64,000 nt of DNA from Omphiscola glabra (lineage: Eukaryota > Mollusca > Gastropoda > Lymnaeidae). Location of the stretch: contig OZ024808.1 of the NCBI GenBank assembly GCA_964017045.1, forward strand, positions 29,358,495-29,422,494, in the 5' to 3' direction. Each line of letters begins with the position of its first letter. Position 1 is the first letter of the stretch. The notes under the pieces were generated by a model. That model ran no database searches, was not told the origin of the DNA, and worked only from the letters and a program-made list of their open reading frames with translations. Position numbers and translations under genes: made by a program. Shown piece after piece: positions 10,616 to 20,149 of the stretch.

Positions 10616-12440
10616 AGATATCTGGCATAATGTACAAATGCGTGGCGGAATTTTTAAACGATCCAACAATAGCCACAAAGGTTGGCAATAGCCTATCGAA
10701 TTAGGTTGTCCTCATGGACGGATGCCGCAAGGGTACGCTCTCAGCTGTTTTTTTATTGCTCGCTTTGTCTATGGCCTACAAGGACCTACTGGAGTCCCAG
10801 AATGCCCAGTTCGCTGATGATGTAGTATTTTAGATCTCATGGAAGGATGTCAAACAACCGTGGAACCGGCTGCAGCAAGACCTAGATAAAATAGAAGCTA
10901 AATATGCTAACAGGTGGGAAATGGTCGTAAACACTGACAAGACGGTCCACTCCTTATTTACAAACGGGCGGAACGCACTAAAGCACGATATTAAGCTATC
11001 CATCTGCGGCAATATTCTAAAATGGGATTGGACACTAGTGTCTTTGGGGATAAAGCTGGATCAGAAGCTCCAGCTGCTAACCACATCCACAAACTATGCG
11101 CCAAATCCACACAAAAACTAAGCATGTGGAAAAAGCTAGATTGCAATTACTGGGGCGTGAACACAAGAAAGCTAAGAGCTCTCTTGGTAGCGTGAGAGGG
11201 ACAATGGAATACATCCTCTAGGTCCAGCCCTTCGCGAGCCCCACAGCTCTAGAGGAACTGGACCGCATACAAAATTGAGCTCTCAGGTTTGTGTGTGGGA
11301 CAATATGCACCACACCCACGGCTGCAGTAGAAATTCTAGCAGACGTAGAAGCACTCGCAATTAGTGGGGAAAATTCAGTAATAACAACGGTGGAACGGTA
11401 TCGGTGTATGTACAGACATGAACCCTGGTTTCAGCTACAAGAGAAATAGGTAAAGAAGACCACACTAAAGAGACCATCCTGTGTGGATGCGATCCACGAT
11501 TTTGAGGGAGATCTGACCGTATTCGAAAGCAGGCAAATGTGAGGGTAGATCTCCCCACTAACGCCTAATCCTACCTGAAATACTGTTTCCTCTCTGGTTA
11601 CTAATACTGCAATCACAAAAGCCAACACACAATCAGAACTAAGAGAGGAAGCGCTCAAAACGATTAATGCTTGACCAGACAACGGGCTTAAAGTCTTCAC
11701 CGATGACTCATGTTTTGCTGGGAAGTAGCCATGGTACTCTCATCAAATACCCAACCGAGACAGCTCCACCTGAGGATCTATCAAGACCCAGTGGAAAGAA
11801 CAGAACCGGCTTCGATGCAGAACTGGACGCGATACTGTAGCCCTTAAGATAGTACACCAACGCCTAGCGAAGCGAACAATTGCCATGATATCGGGGTCTT
11901 CACCGACTCACGCTTTGCTCCTGAGAGTGTGGGAGGGGGCTGGACGGAGACCAAATTGGTTAACGCCATTTAGGAGACAGTAAGGACATCCACGCCACAG
12001 TCGGTAAAGTAAGTAAAGTATGTTTGCAGTATCTCCCCGGGCACGTTGAGGCGGCGCAGGATGACAGGGCCCACGCTCTTGCACGAGAAGGCGTGGCCGA
12101 GCCGCAACCCGATAAGCCCACGAACCAGCTGTTGGTCAAAGCTTGGCTGAATGACCACTTCCAAGAGTAGTGGTTTAATGGCTGGGATGCATGGAATACA
12201 GGACGATAGATTTAGCAGCGAATGTTAAGACCGAGCAAACGCGATCTATTGTGTAAACTTAGGAGACAAGAGCAGGGTCTCATGATCCAGATGAAAACAG
12301 GCCACTGCACGACACGCAGTCTCCACAGACTTGATAACAGAAGGGATCCCAGCTTCCGATTGTGTGGCCAGGCCGACGAAACGGTGGACCACCTGATGGT
12401 CCGCTGCCCCGGAAACGGAAGGGGCGGAGGGTCTAAGCGC
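10616..12440 (+). pseudogene. I-like non-LTR retrotransposon, rest of RT, RNase H and zinc knuckle (broken)
   Basis: This resumes the element split at 9789. Visible blocks are AEFLNDPTIATKVGNSLS, a damaged 'GLPQGSALS' block, then AQFADDVVF (the FADD catalytic motif), a clean stretch at 10921-11121 starting MVVNTDKTVHSLFTNGR, and TVERYRCMYRHEPWFQL near 11390. An RNase H remnant runs from about 11690 (VFTDDSCFAG) to about 12110. The C-terminal cysteine knuckle (FRLCGQADETVDHLMVRCP) is at 12350-12410. Many stops and frame changes make it non-functional. The order RT, RNase H, knuckle fits I-group elements. A shorter relative is at 61395-61722. Confidence 0.85.
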
Positions 12441-12589
12441 AGAGACGTGCTTTGAAAATTTAATTTAAGGTGATGTCCACCAGATGATTTAAGCCGCCTA
12501 AATTTGGCACTGGCTATAAGAGGGTGTTCTCCGCTCTTAACAGATGATGTGACATTATTCATAATAACAAGAACATATTAACTATTAAA

Positions 12590-12825
12590 GTCGGATACAT
12601 TTTTTTAAAATAGTTACTTAATTGAAATATTAAATTCATTTCTAATTAATAATAAACTACTTACATATAAGCAATTATATATAATTTTTTTTATATTTAA
12701 ATTGTTTTTATTTCCTTAAGACAATAGAAAATCCCTTTCATTGTTTTTTAAAAAATCAAAATATATTTAAATCGATTCGGTTTTTAGCACTATACGTTCA
12801 GCCAAGCTCATTCTTAGGTATATAG
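12590..12825 (-). repeat. AT-rich dispersed repeat, diverged copy 3
   Basis: It shares 'acgttcagccaagctcattc' with the 45.8-46.1 kb copy's 'tacggtcagcatagctcattc', plus 'aaaatagtt', 'tatatataa' and 'atttcctta' in the same order and at similar spacing. Divergence is high, so the outer limits are approximate. Confidence 0.5.
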
Positions 12826-13080
12826 AAGAAAAACGTTTCCCAAAAAAGTCAATAATGTTAGAAACAGAAACATAAAAATAGATGTTTCTTAAAAATTAGA
12901 CGAATCTGAATAACTATTTTAAAATAAACATTTAAAAGGCGTCGAAAATGGACGAAATCAATTTTTTAAAAGAACATAATACATTAAAATCTATCCGGTT
13001 GCTTATTAAAAATTCGATATTTAGACTAGATGTTGAGACAGGAGTCATTGACATTGTAATCAGAATTTTAGAAGTCTTAC

Positions 13081-13359
13081 CGCTAAATACACATTTGTAG
13101 ACATTAGATCCGTTGCATAAGTCAGTGTATTGGAAGACGTAAGACACGTTGTTCACAGCGTCGACCAGCACCTCGACCTGAATGCAGTGGTGCGTTGAGT
13201 TGGACCACGTGCCATTCCTCAAGACTTGTAGCACAGCAGCCTTCAGCTCATCCCGGCAGAAATTTATGACATGTTTCTGACCTATGGGCAGCATCATTTC
13301 ACAGACAGATGTGGACAGCAGATTCTTACCATCGACAGATAAGCTGATGGGATTCTCGA
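13081..13359 (-). CDS. Gene B exon 6: extracellular five-cysteine module 3
   Basis: Coding exon of 279 nt (93 codons), phase 1 at both ends. The acceptor is ...CATCATCAG at 13360-13362 and the donor GTAAGAC starts at 13080, on the minus strand. It reads ENPISLSVDGKNLLSTSVC through NVYKCVFSG. It has five cysteines spaced C-x14-C-x23-C-x22-C-x7-C, and the exon at 15418-15708 has C-x14-C-x25-C-x25-C-x7-C. Both start with SVDG and have a tyrosine two residues before the last cysteine, so they are repeats of one module. Four N-glycosylation sequons (NGT, NST, NVS, NGS) support an extracellular location. The fold may be Ig-like (FC on one strand, YxC on another), but that is only a guess. The gene continues left, beyond what I can model. 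Confidence 0.75.
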
Positions 13360-13378
13360 CTGATGATGTTCAAATGGT

Positions 13379-13415
13379 GAAATAAATAAATAAATAAATA
13401 TATATATATATATAT
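13379..13415. repeat. (AAAT)n/(TA)n microsatellite
   Basis: A short AAAT run is followed by TA repeats, just upstream (on the minus strand) of the module 3 exon acceptor. Confidence 0.9.
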
Positions 13416-13528
13416 CTTTTTCAAATGATAGCCTTATCGCTGTAAATGTTTAAGGGATTTCATGGAGGTTTCTTCACCACATAGCATCAATCTGTGCATC
13501 GGTCATTGTACACATCTATATATCCATT

Positions 13529-13715
13529 CAGGGCCGACCCTAACAATTGCGGGGCCCTATGCGAAACGGATTGCGCGGGGCCCATTCTGGGTAGAGGATG
13601 AGGATAATAAGTGAAAATTAAGATTTTGTATTAGAAAATAAATTCGGGGTGGGGTCTATGAAAGTGCAGGGCCCACTGCGGCCGCATAGGTTGCAGTGGC
13701 CTAAGGCCGGCCCTG
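13529..13715. mobile_element. hAT-type MITE, 187 bp, with 8-bp target duplication
   Basis: The left end is 'cagggccgaccctaa'. The right end read in reverse complement is 'cagggccggccttagg'. The element is flanked on both sides by the same 8 bp, 'tatccatt' (13521-13528 and 13716-13723). CAGGG-type ends and an 8-bp duplication are the signature of hAT transposons. At 187 bp it has no coding capacity and must have been moved by a transposase elsewhere. The perfect duplication suggests a fairly recent insertion, into the intron of gene B. Confidence 0.92.
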
Positions 13716-14214
13716 TATCCATTCATCCACCTACACAAAATGTACAGCGATCAACCCTGTACCTCTGTCCTCAGACCCATAATATCTTCCACCAACTATT
13801 TCCTCTAATCATTCCTCATCGATCTACATATCAATCTGCCCGTCTATCCATCCATGATCAATTCCAACGTTTCTATTATCATGACTCATCTGCACAGAAG
13901 TAACAATTACAATATGGCAGACCTGACAATTTAGATTTTACAAGTCAGTTTTTGAACACGTGACGCGGAGACATGTAACAAATTAGTTGATATTGTTTTG
14001 TTATTATTTATTTGAGATTTAGAAATTGATTTAATAAAAAGATTAGTCAGAGGAATAATTGAACGCTGTTCATATAAATGGAAATTAATGAATGCATCGG
14101 AAAAAAAAAAAAAATTTAACAACAATTGTATACTATTATTTAGAAAGGCAATGGAACATGGAACACTAAAGAAAAGACTTTGATAAAATTATATTAATGT
14201 ACTGAACATTTCAT

Positions 14215-14440
14215 AACAATATTTAACAAATTCTACCTTAAAATCAGCAAGCTTACCTTTAATAAAACAATAATACATTTAGTGAAGCAATCTTACCTAT
14301 ACTAAAGCAATACTATCTTTAGTTAACCAATTCTACCTTTGGTGAAGCAATTCTTCCTTTAACAAAACAATCCTACCTTTGGTGGAGCAATCCTTCCTTT
14401 AACTAACCAATCCTACCTTTGGTGGAGCAATCCGTAACTG
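14215..14440. repeat. degenerate ~21-bp tandem repeat
   Basis: Units resemble 'tacctttagtgaagcaatc', with variants 'aacaaaacaatcctaccttt' and 'ggtggagcaatccttccttt'. Roughly ten diverged copies. Confidence 0.75.
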
Positions 14441-14511
14441 TGGAGTTATAACAAAAAGGGGAAAGGGTTATACAGGTTCGTATCACATTACCAGAATCGT
14501 AGCTCGTACTC

Positions 14512-14650
14512 ATATGGCACTTTTTAGTACTTAAATGGCACTTTATAGTACTTATGTGGCACTTTATAGTACTGAGGGATGTGTAGCTTAATAGTACTTA
14601 GGGATGTGTTACTTAAAAGTACTTTACATTATGATGAGTAACTTTATAAT
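14512..14650. repeat. degenerate ~19-bp tandem repeat
   Basis: Units of 'tggcactttatagtactta' decay on the right into 'gggatgtgtagcttaatagtactta'. Confidence 0.75.
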
Positions 14651-14669
14651 ATTTAAGGCGTTTTCATTT

Positions 14670-14808
14670 TTGGCACTTGTCCCTTTTGCGAGTGACTTAG
14701 CCTGCATGATTTCGTGCAAATTTCCACTTTGCGAGTGACTTAGCCTGCATGATTTCGCGCAAGTGTCCCATTTGCGAGTGACTTAGCCTTCATGATTTCG
14801 CGTACATG
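14670..14808. repeat. ~43-bp tandem repeat, 3 copies
   Basis: Three copies of a unit containing 'tttgcgagtgacttagcctg' followed by 'catgatttcgcgcaa', with a few substitutions. Confidence 0.85.
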
Positions 14809-15417
14809 CAGCCCTCAATTTATAGACCAATTATTTGCCTATAGATCGTTCGTTATATTTTTTTTGGTCACTGAATATATACAATTTTTTTTATATGATA
14901 AAGAGTGCTAAAAATCCGTTCCCCATTGAACAAAGCACATGTGCCATAATACAGATGAAATGAGAACCATTGTTTTATCGTACAATTTTGTACATGTAAA
15001 ATAAAAATAATTGTAATAAAGAAATAGTTTCCTTTATACCAATAATCTAATTTTTTTATTACGAAGAATCCAATTTTGTTTCAGTAAAGGAAGCTGAAGT
15101 TATATCAACTTTGGATATCAAACCTCCAGAAATCGGCAAATTTAAATGATTTAATCCTAACAAGAAACTTATTTTGTTTTACATCTTCATTTCTAAGCCT
15201 GGTGCATCAATAATATTAGTGTTTATTACGACTAAGCTAGTTTGATGATAGCGTCTAAGATTTCACAAGTCTATATGACTCTAAGTAAATAAACATAAAT
15301 TGTTAAAAGCTAAATGATACAGAAGTAAACGAGATTTAATCAGTACTGAATACAGTAATTGTCACATTTAATGTCTAAGTATGTACCGGTATTACGTAGT
15401 TAAATATCAAAACTTAC
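14809..15417. other. intron sequence, nothing recognised
   Basis: AT-rich DNA between the module 3 and module 2 exons of gene B. No gene, RNA or tandem repeat is seen. Confidence 0.4.
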
Positions 15418-15708
15418 AGTACAGATCACAATTGTAACTCTTGTGTATGTCACACTCGTCATGATTTTCGCTGTAGTTCAGATGCACTTGCATGTAAATG
15501 TTTTCCGTCACGGTTACTGATCTTGTGATGCACATCGAATTTTCAGTTTGCGGAAGTTCCAGTGCACCGAGGGTTATTGAAACAAAGGGATTGACCAGCC
15601 CCATGGCACAAAACCTGAATGTCCTCTTTCCATGATTCGAAAAGTGTTTTGTGCAGTTGTCTAAAGAAAGTTTTTCACCATCTACTGAAAAGTTTGCCCA
15701 TTTTCCGG
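15418..15708 (-). CDS. Gene B exon 5: extracellular five-cysteine module 2
   Basis: Coding exon of 291 nt (97 codons), phase 1 at both ends. The acceptor is TTTTACAG just above 15708 and the donor GTAAGTT starts at 15417, on the minus strand. It reads GKWANFSVDGEKLSLDNC through CDIHKSYNCDLY. Cysteine spacing C-x14-C-x25-C-x25-C-x7-C matches module 3 exactly in the first and last intervals. Sequons NFS, NCT and NYS suggest glycosylation. Joined to the 19714-19936 exon the split codon reads Ala, and to the 13081-13359 exon Phe, so the frame stays open through all three. Symmetric 1/1 exons are typical of shuffled extracellular domains. The partner or ligand is unknown. Confidence 0.75.
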
Positions 15709-16390
15709 CTGTAAAATTTAAACAAAAAACTCTTGACAATGAAATAATGTAGATAAAAAAACACTTGGTTGGTCGGGTTCAAATAAGTGTTTATTTAAAA
15801 ACACTTTATTTCGTTTAGTAGGTTCAAAATGTTGTTAAGTTACTTAATGACGTCACCAAGCGAGATATCAAATGCAGAAAGAAATTACAAGACAAGGGTT
15901 CCCAAACTTTTATGCATTCGATTTGTATGACGAAGTTTTACAATAAAAATAATTGTTAGATTTAGCACCACAAATTTACAAAAAGTAACAATAAATAACA
16001 AAATTGAAAAAAAAAAAAGATATTGTATTCTTTTATTAGGTTACAAAGAAAACTGTAGATATTAAGAAATCACCGTGCAACGCACTACATCAAATACAAA
16101 TGTTACTTGTGATATACACAAATATATAAACTTTCATAGTAATTAGAACAGCGTTTCTCATGTCCAGCTTTTTCTTCTTTTCGTCAGAAAACATGACAAA
16201 AGTCACAGTTAATGTTCCCGGTGTTGTGATGAGAGTGGCATCTCCCGGAAAAAAAACCGGGATAAAATTAATTCAATAAAAATATGTTTTAAAACTGAAT
16301 AAAACTGTACCAAAGTTATTTTATGACTGCGCTAGTTTCAGTCTAAAAATATGTGCAAAATGATGTTTAGATAATTTGAGAAGTTGGTCA
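15709..16390. other. intron sequence, nothing recognised
   Basis: AT-rich, with poly-A/T tracts. No feature is supported. Confidence 0.4.
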
Positions 16391-16391
16391 C

Positions 16392-16530
16392 TTGCTAATA
16401 GTGGCTGTATTGTTCTCCTGCCTAGCCCTATATTACTTGATAATAGTGGCTATATTGTTCTCCTGCCTAGCCCTATATAACTTGCTAATAGTGGCTGTAT
16501 TGTTCTCCTTTCTTACCCCTAGTCATAGAT
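16392..16530. repeat. ~45-bp tandem repeat, 3 copies
   Basis: Three copies containing 'tagtggctgtattgttctcc' then 'tgcctagccctatat', the last one truncated and diverged. Confidence 0.85.
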
Positions 16531-16644
16531 AACATGCTAAAAATCCGCTTGATTAGCAAGAGTCTGATATGAGTTTATAACCACCAGTAGAAAAATTTTT
16601 TTTACACTTTAAATGAGTTTTGGAATTCTTTCTTCTTATTCTTC

Positions 16645-16836
16645 TTATGCTTTTTTACCCCGTCTGTGGCATAGGCCGTCCACAAGACTTTTCCATTCAT
16701 CACGGTCCTGTTCTTTCCTTTCCAGTTGCTTCCAGTTGTATCCCATACTTTGCGTGTCCGCCTCCAGTTCGCGTCCCCATGTATTCTTTGGCCTTCCTCT
16801 CTTTATTTTTCCCTGTGGATTCCATGTAAGGCATTG
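16645..16836 (-). pseudogene. non-LTR retrotransposon C-terminus (RTE-like), fragment
   Basis: On the minus strand the sequence reads [20 protein letters not shown], then [20 protein letters not shown], ending [14 protein letters not shown] and a stop at 16645-16647. The [12 protein letters not shown]...W..L...DR..W...V.GLC string is the familiar C-terminal tail of a common animal non-LTR element family. About 64 codons are present, uninterrupted, and the rest of the element is missing. Its upstream end runs straight into a 27-bp tandem repeat. Confidence 0.8.
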
Positions 16837-16932
16837 TCTAGTGGTGCTACCTGGGGGACATTGTCTGGTGGTGCTACCTGGCGGACATTGTCTGGTGGTG
16901 CTACCTGGGGGACATTGTCTGGTGGTGCTATA
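16837..16932. repeat. 27-bp tandem repeat, ~3.5 copies
   Basis: Copies of 'gacattgtctggtggtgcta' plus 'cctgggg'. It begins exactly where the retrotransposon fragment ends, so it may be an expansion of that element's internal sequence. Confidence 0.88.
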
Positions 16933-16997
16933 TGTTTTTTTTTCGGAGAGTATGCCCTATCAACCTCAATCTTTTCTGTATGATGTCTTCATCATTG

Positions 16998-17255
16998 GGC
17001 AAGAGCGGGGCTGCATTGACGTAAACTGTTACGAGGTGTAGAGCGGGGCTGAATTTATGTAAACTGTTACGGGGTGTAAAGCGGGGCTGAATTGATGTAA
17101 ACTGTTACGGGGTGTAAAGCGGGGCTGAATTGATGTAAACTGTTACGGGGTGTAGAGCGGGGCTGAATTGATGTAAACTGTTACGGGGTGTAGAGTGGGG
17201 CTGAATTGATGTAAACTGTTACGGGGTGTAAAGCGGGGCTGCATTGATGTAAATT
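16998..17255. repeat. 38-bp tandem repeat, ~6.5 copies
   Basis: The unit contains 'gcggggctgaattgatgtaa' and 'actgttacggggtgta'. The period is 38 bp and the middle copies are near identical. Confidence 0.93.
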
Positions 17256-17444
17256 AACACTGCACCAGTCTCAAGTCGGAATTAATTCAGTGTGTCCGGC
17301 CAAAGTTCCCATTCGATGAAATTTCGTTTCTTCCTAGTTCTGATGGTGGATAGAATGGTAAATAAGCCGATTTCTTGGTTCTGACTAGTGCTAACGGTGA
17401 ACCCATTGTGCTACAACTCCACTGAATTTATTCAGATGTTTTCC

Positions 17445-17835
17445 AAGTCTTACTTGATTTTGGGTTTCATACTGGTATTTATTACCTGGATGGTGGGTTT
17501 CATACTGGTATTGATTACCTGGAGTGTGGGTTTCACCTACTGGCAGAGAGTAGACATTTTGTATAATACGCCTAACTGTAGGACGTTCCTGGATGTTTCA
17601 CTTACTGGTATTGAGTTTCTGGATGGTGGGTTTCACGTACAGGCAGAGAGTATTTGTATAATACGCGTACCTTTAGGAAGTTCTATCTGGATTTTACCTT
17701 CAGGTAGTGAGTTTTTGTATGTTTTACCTATTGGTAAAGAGCTTTTTTCTGGATGTTTCTTTTTGGTAGGGAGTGCCTGGATTTTTCCCCTCTCTGATAT
17801 CCAGGTTTTTGCCTGTATGAAATCTCTCACCTACT
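17445..17835. repeat. degenerate ~42-bp repeat tract
   Basis: Recurring blocks 'gggtttcatactggtatt', 'acctggatggtgggtttcac' and 'ggcagagagta' occur in a loose tandem order with heavy decay. A 149-codon frame crosses it (17388-17837) but is a by-product of the repeat. Confidence 0.65.
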
Positions 17836-17933
17836 AATGTTGTCTCACAGTCTTTTTGCTGTCCTTTAGGTGGCTAACATTTCAGCATAGTGATATTTTT
17901 TTATTTAATTCTGTTTTTACTGTTGTTTGTTCG

Positions 17934-17957
17934 CTGATGAAGGCTCCTTGCCGACAC
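17934..17957 (+). ncRNA. hammerhead-ribozyme-like core, damaged
   Basis: 'ctgatga' is followed by a short stem 'aggc...gcc' and then 'gacac', where an active hammerhead has GAAA(C). Penelope-like elements are known to carry hammerhead motifs of this form in their terminal repeats, and the surrounding 'tgttcgctgatgaag...ccttgcc..cacgttc' string recurs at 47272. The substitution in the GAAA box predicts loss of activity. I did not find convincing stems I and III. Confidence 0.3.
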
Positions 17958-18057
17958 GTTCCTTGTTTTCTTGCCATCTTTTCCCCCTTATACTTTGCTT
18001 CACCCATTTCCTTTTTTCTAACCTAATTGCACATGCTCCCCAGTTATAACCATATTT

Positions 18058-18540
18058 ACTATGTCTATTTGTTTACTACATCAACTATTTGTTTACTACA
18101 TCAACTATTTGTTTACTACATCAACTATTTGTTTACTACATCAACTATTTGTTTACTACATCAACTATTTGTTTACTACATCAACTATTTGTTTACTACA
18201 TCAACTATTTGTTTACTACATCAACTATTTGTTTACTACATCAACTATTTGTTTACTACATCAACTATTTGTTTACTACATCAACTATTTGTTTACTACA
18301 TCAACTATTTGTTTACTACATCAACTATTTCCTATGTCTATTTGTTTACTACATCAACTATTTCCTATGTCTATTTGTTTACTACATCAACTATTTCCTA
18401 TGTCTATTTGTTTACTACATCAACTATTTCCTATGTCTATTTGTTTACTACATCAACTATTTCCTATGTCTATTTGTTTACTACATCAACTATTTCCTAT
18501 GTCTATTTGTTTACTACATCAACTATTTCCTATGTTCATT
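18058..18540. repeat. composite 20-bp / 33-bp tandem array
   Basis: About 13 perfect copies of a 20-bp unit (gtttactacatcaactattt) run from 18071 to 18330. About 6 copies of a 33-bp unit follow to 18536. The 33-bp unit is the 20-bp unit plus 13 bp (cctatgtctattt). 'tatgtctattt' also precedes the first 20-bp unit, so the longer unit is probably ancestral and the 20-bp form a deletion that then spread. All three plus frames are open, which is meaningless as coding evidence. Confidence 0.95.
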
Positions 18541-18659
18541 TGTTTACTATTTCCGTTTCTTTACTAATTCCGTTTGTGTACTGCGACCATTAATTTACTT
18601 AGTACATTTGTTTACTGTACCATTATATTACTATTTCTTTGTTTGGTGCTAATTTGGAT

Positions 18660-19045
18660 ATCACCTTCTTAACCATCTTCTTAACAACCTTCTAAAACAC
18701 TTTCTTAACCAACTTCATACCCACCTTCCCAAACACTTTTTAAACCAGTTTCTTAACAGCCTTATAAAACAACTTCTTAACCACTTTCCTAAATACCTTC
18801 TCAACCACCTTCTCAACCACCTTCTTAACAACCTTCTTAACCACCTTCTTAACAACCTTCTAAAACAACTTCTTAACCACATTCTTAACCACCTTATAAA
18901 ACAACTTCTTAACCACCTTCATAAATAACTTCTCAACCACCTTCTCCACCACCTTCCCAAACACTTTCTTAACCATCTTCTTAACCATCTTCTTAACCAA
19001 CTTCTTAACCACCTTCTCAACCACCATCCCAACAACCTCCTTAAC
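18660..19045. repeat. degenerate ~12-bp tandem repeat
   Basis: Runs of 'cttcttaaccac', 'cttctcaaccac' and 'cttctaaaacaa' over about 385 bp, strongly C/T and A biased, with about 30 diverged units. Confidence 0.8.
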
Positions 19046-19447
19046 TTAAATGGATTTATCACATAGTCTGTGATTATTGTTAAAATAAAATCTTAAATTT
19101 ACCTAGAACAAAGTAATAAGTAGCTTAACGGAACGGTCTCACAAACACAACAAGGTTAGTAAATAAACCAAACTTGCCTTAAGGAGCCGTCTGACTTTTA
19201 CTGCGGCCATTTCCCCTCCATTATATTATTAAATATGCCAAATAATTCAAATATAATTAAATAATGTTTTAAAAAAAAAATAATATCATTAAAATAGCAA
19301 GTCACATACTATTGGGTTAAAACTGTTGCATAAAATTGAGTTTACTACGTCACCTGCAATTGAGTTTACTACGTCACTGAATATCTACATGTTAATCGGA
19401 GTTTTAAAAATAATACAAAATTCTTAGCTATAAGACATTTGGTGTAA

Positions 19448-19640
19448 CTTTCATAAAACTCAACTTTCATAAAACTCAACTTTCATAAAACTCAACTTTC
19501 ATAAAACTCAACTTTCATAAAACTCAACTTTCATAAAACTCAACTTTCATAAAACTCAACTTTCATAAAACTCAACTTTCATAAAACTCAACTTTCATAA
19601 AACTCAACTTTCATACGACTCAACTTTCATACGACTCAAC
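19448..19640. repeat. 16-bp tandem repeat
   Basis: About 12 copies of 'aactttcataaaactc', nearly perfect, ending in variants with 'catacgactc'. It sits about 70 bp downstream (minus strand) of a gene B exon. Confidence 0.95.
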
Positions 19641-19713
19641 TTTTATATTTTAAACAAAAATCAACTTTCATAAAACGTAACTTTCATTAACTCATCATTT
19701 TTGTTTTACTTAC

Positions 19714-19936
19714 CATATATTGTAGGTAGTTTTAATTCTGGGGAATGGACATAAGAGATGTCCGAGTAAAAACGGCGAGCGTAGGATATCTCCGCACGCC
19801 AAATGGCTTCACTGTACACTGCATTGGAAAAGTCATAATGGAGATGGCACTTGAGAAAGTCTATTTCGAACGTGCAGAAGCAGATATATGCTTGGTCTAG
19901 TTTACATTCTCTACCTCTGCAAACTTTGCAACCGTA
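19714..19936 (-). CDS. Gene B exon 4: second half of cysteine-rich module 1
   Basis: Coding exon of 223 nt, phase 0 at the start and 1 at the end. It has a strong acceptor (a T-rich tract then CTACGCTGCAG) and donor GTAAGT starting at 19713, on the minus strand. Only this frame is open. It starts YGCKVCRGRECKLDQAYIC and ends SPELKLPTIY. The C-KLDQAYI-C string repeats the C-x5-Y-x-C end of modules 2 and 3. The rest (FEIDFLKCHLHYDF onwards) is extra sequence not shared with them. The preceding exon at 28213-28406 ends in phase 0, so the two fit together. The start YGCKVC resembles the C-x-x-C stalk exons of gene A (TTPCYYCDE). Confidence 0.65.
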
Positions 19937-20149
19937 CTGCAGCGTAGAAAAAAAAAGATGTATGACGATTTCGCAAAAAAATTAATTCCCTTTTTAACGA
20001 AGTCTATTTTATATCTGAAATCTATTTTTTTAAAGGAGGCAATTTTATTTAGATAGATAAAAATAAATTACAAGAATCGTTATTTGTAAACAATAAAATC
20101 AATGCTATATACGATATGGCAGTAACAATTAGATGTTTGCAACTTATAA

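Noticed and set aside
17388..17837. 149-codon frame
   Set aside because: Lies in a decayed repeat tract rich in 'gggtttca' blocks; composition follows the repeat rather than a protein.
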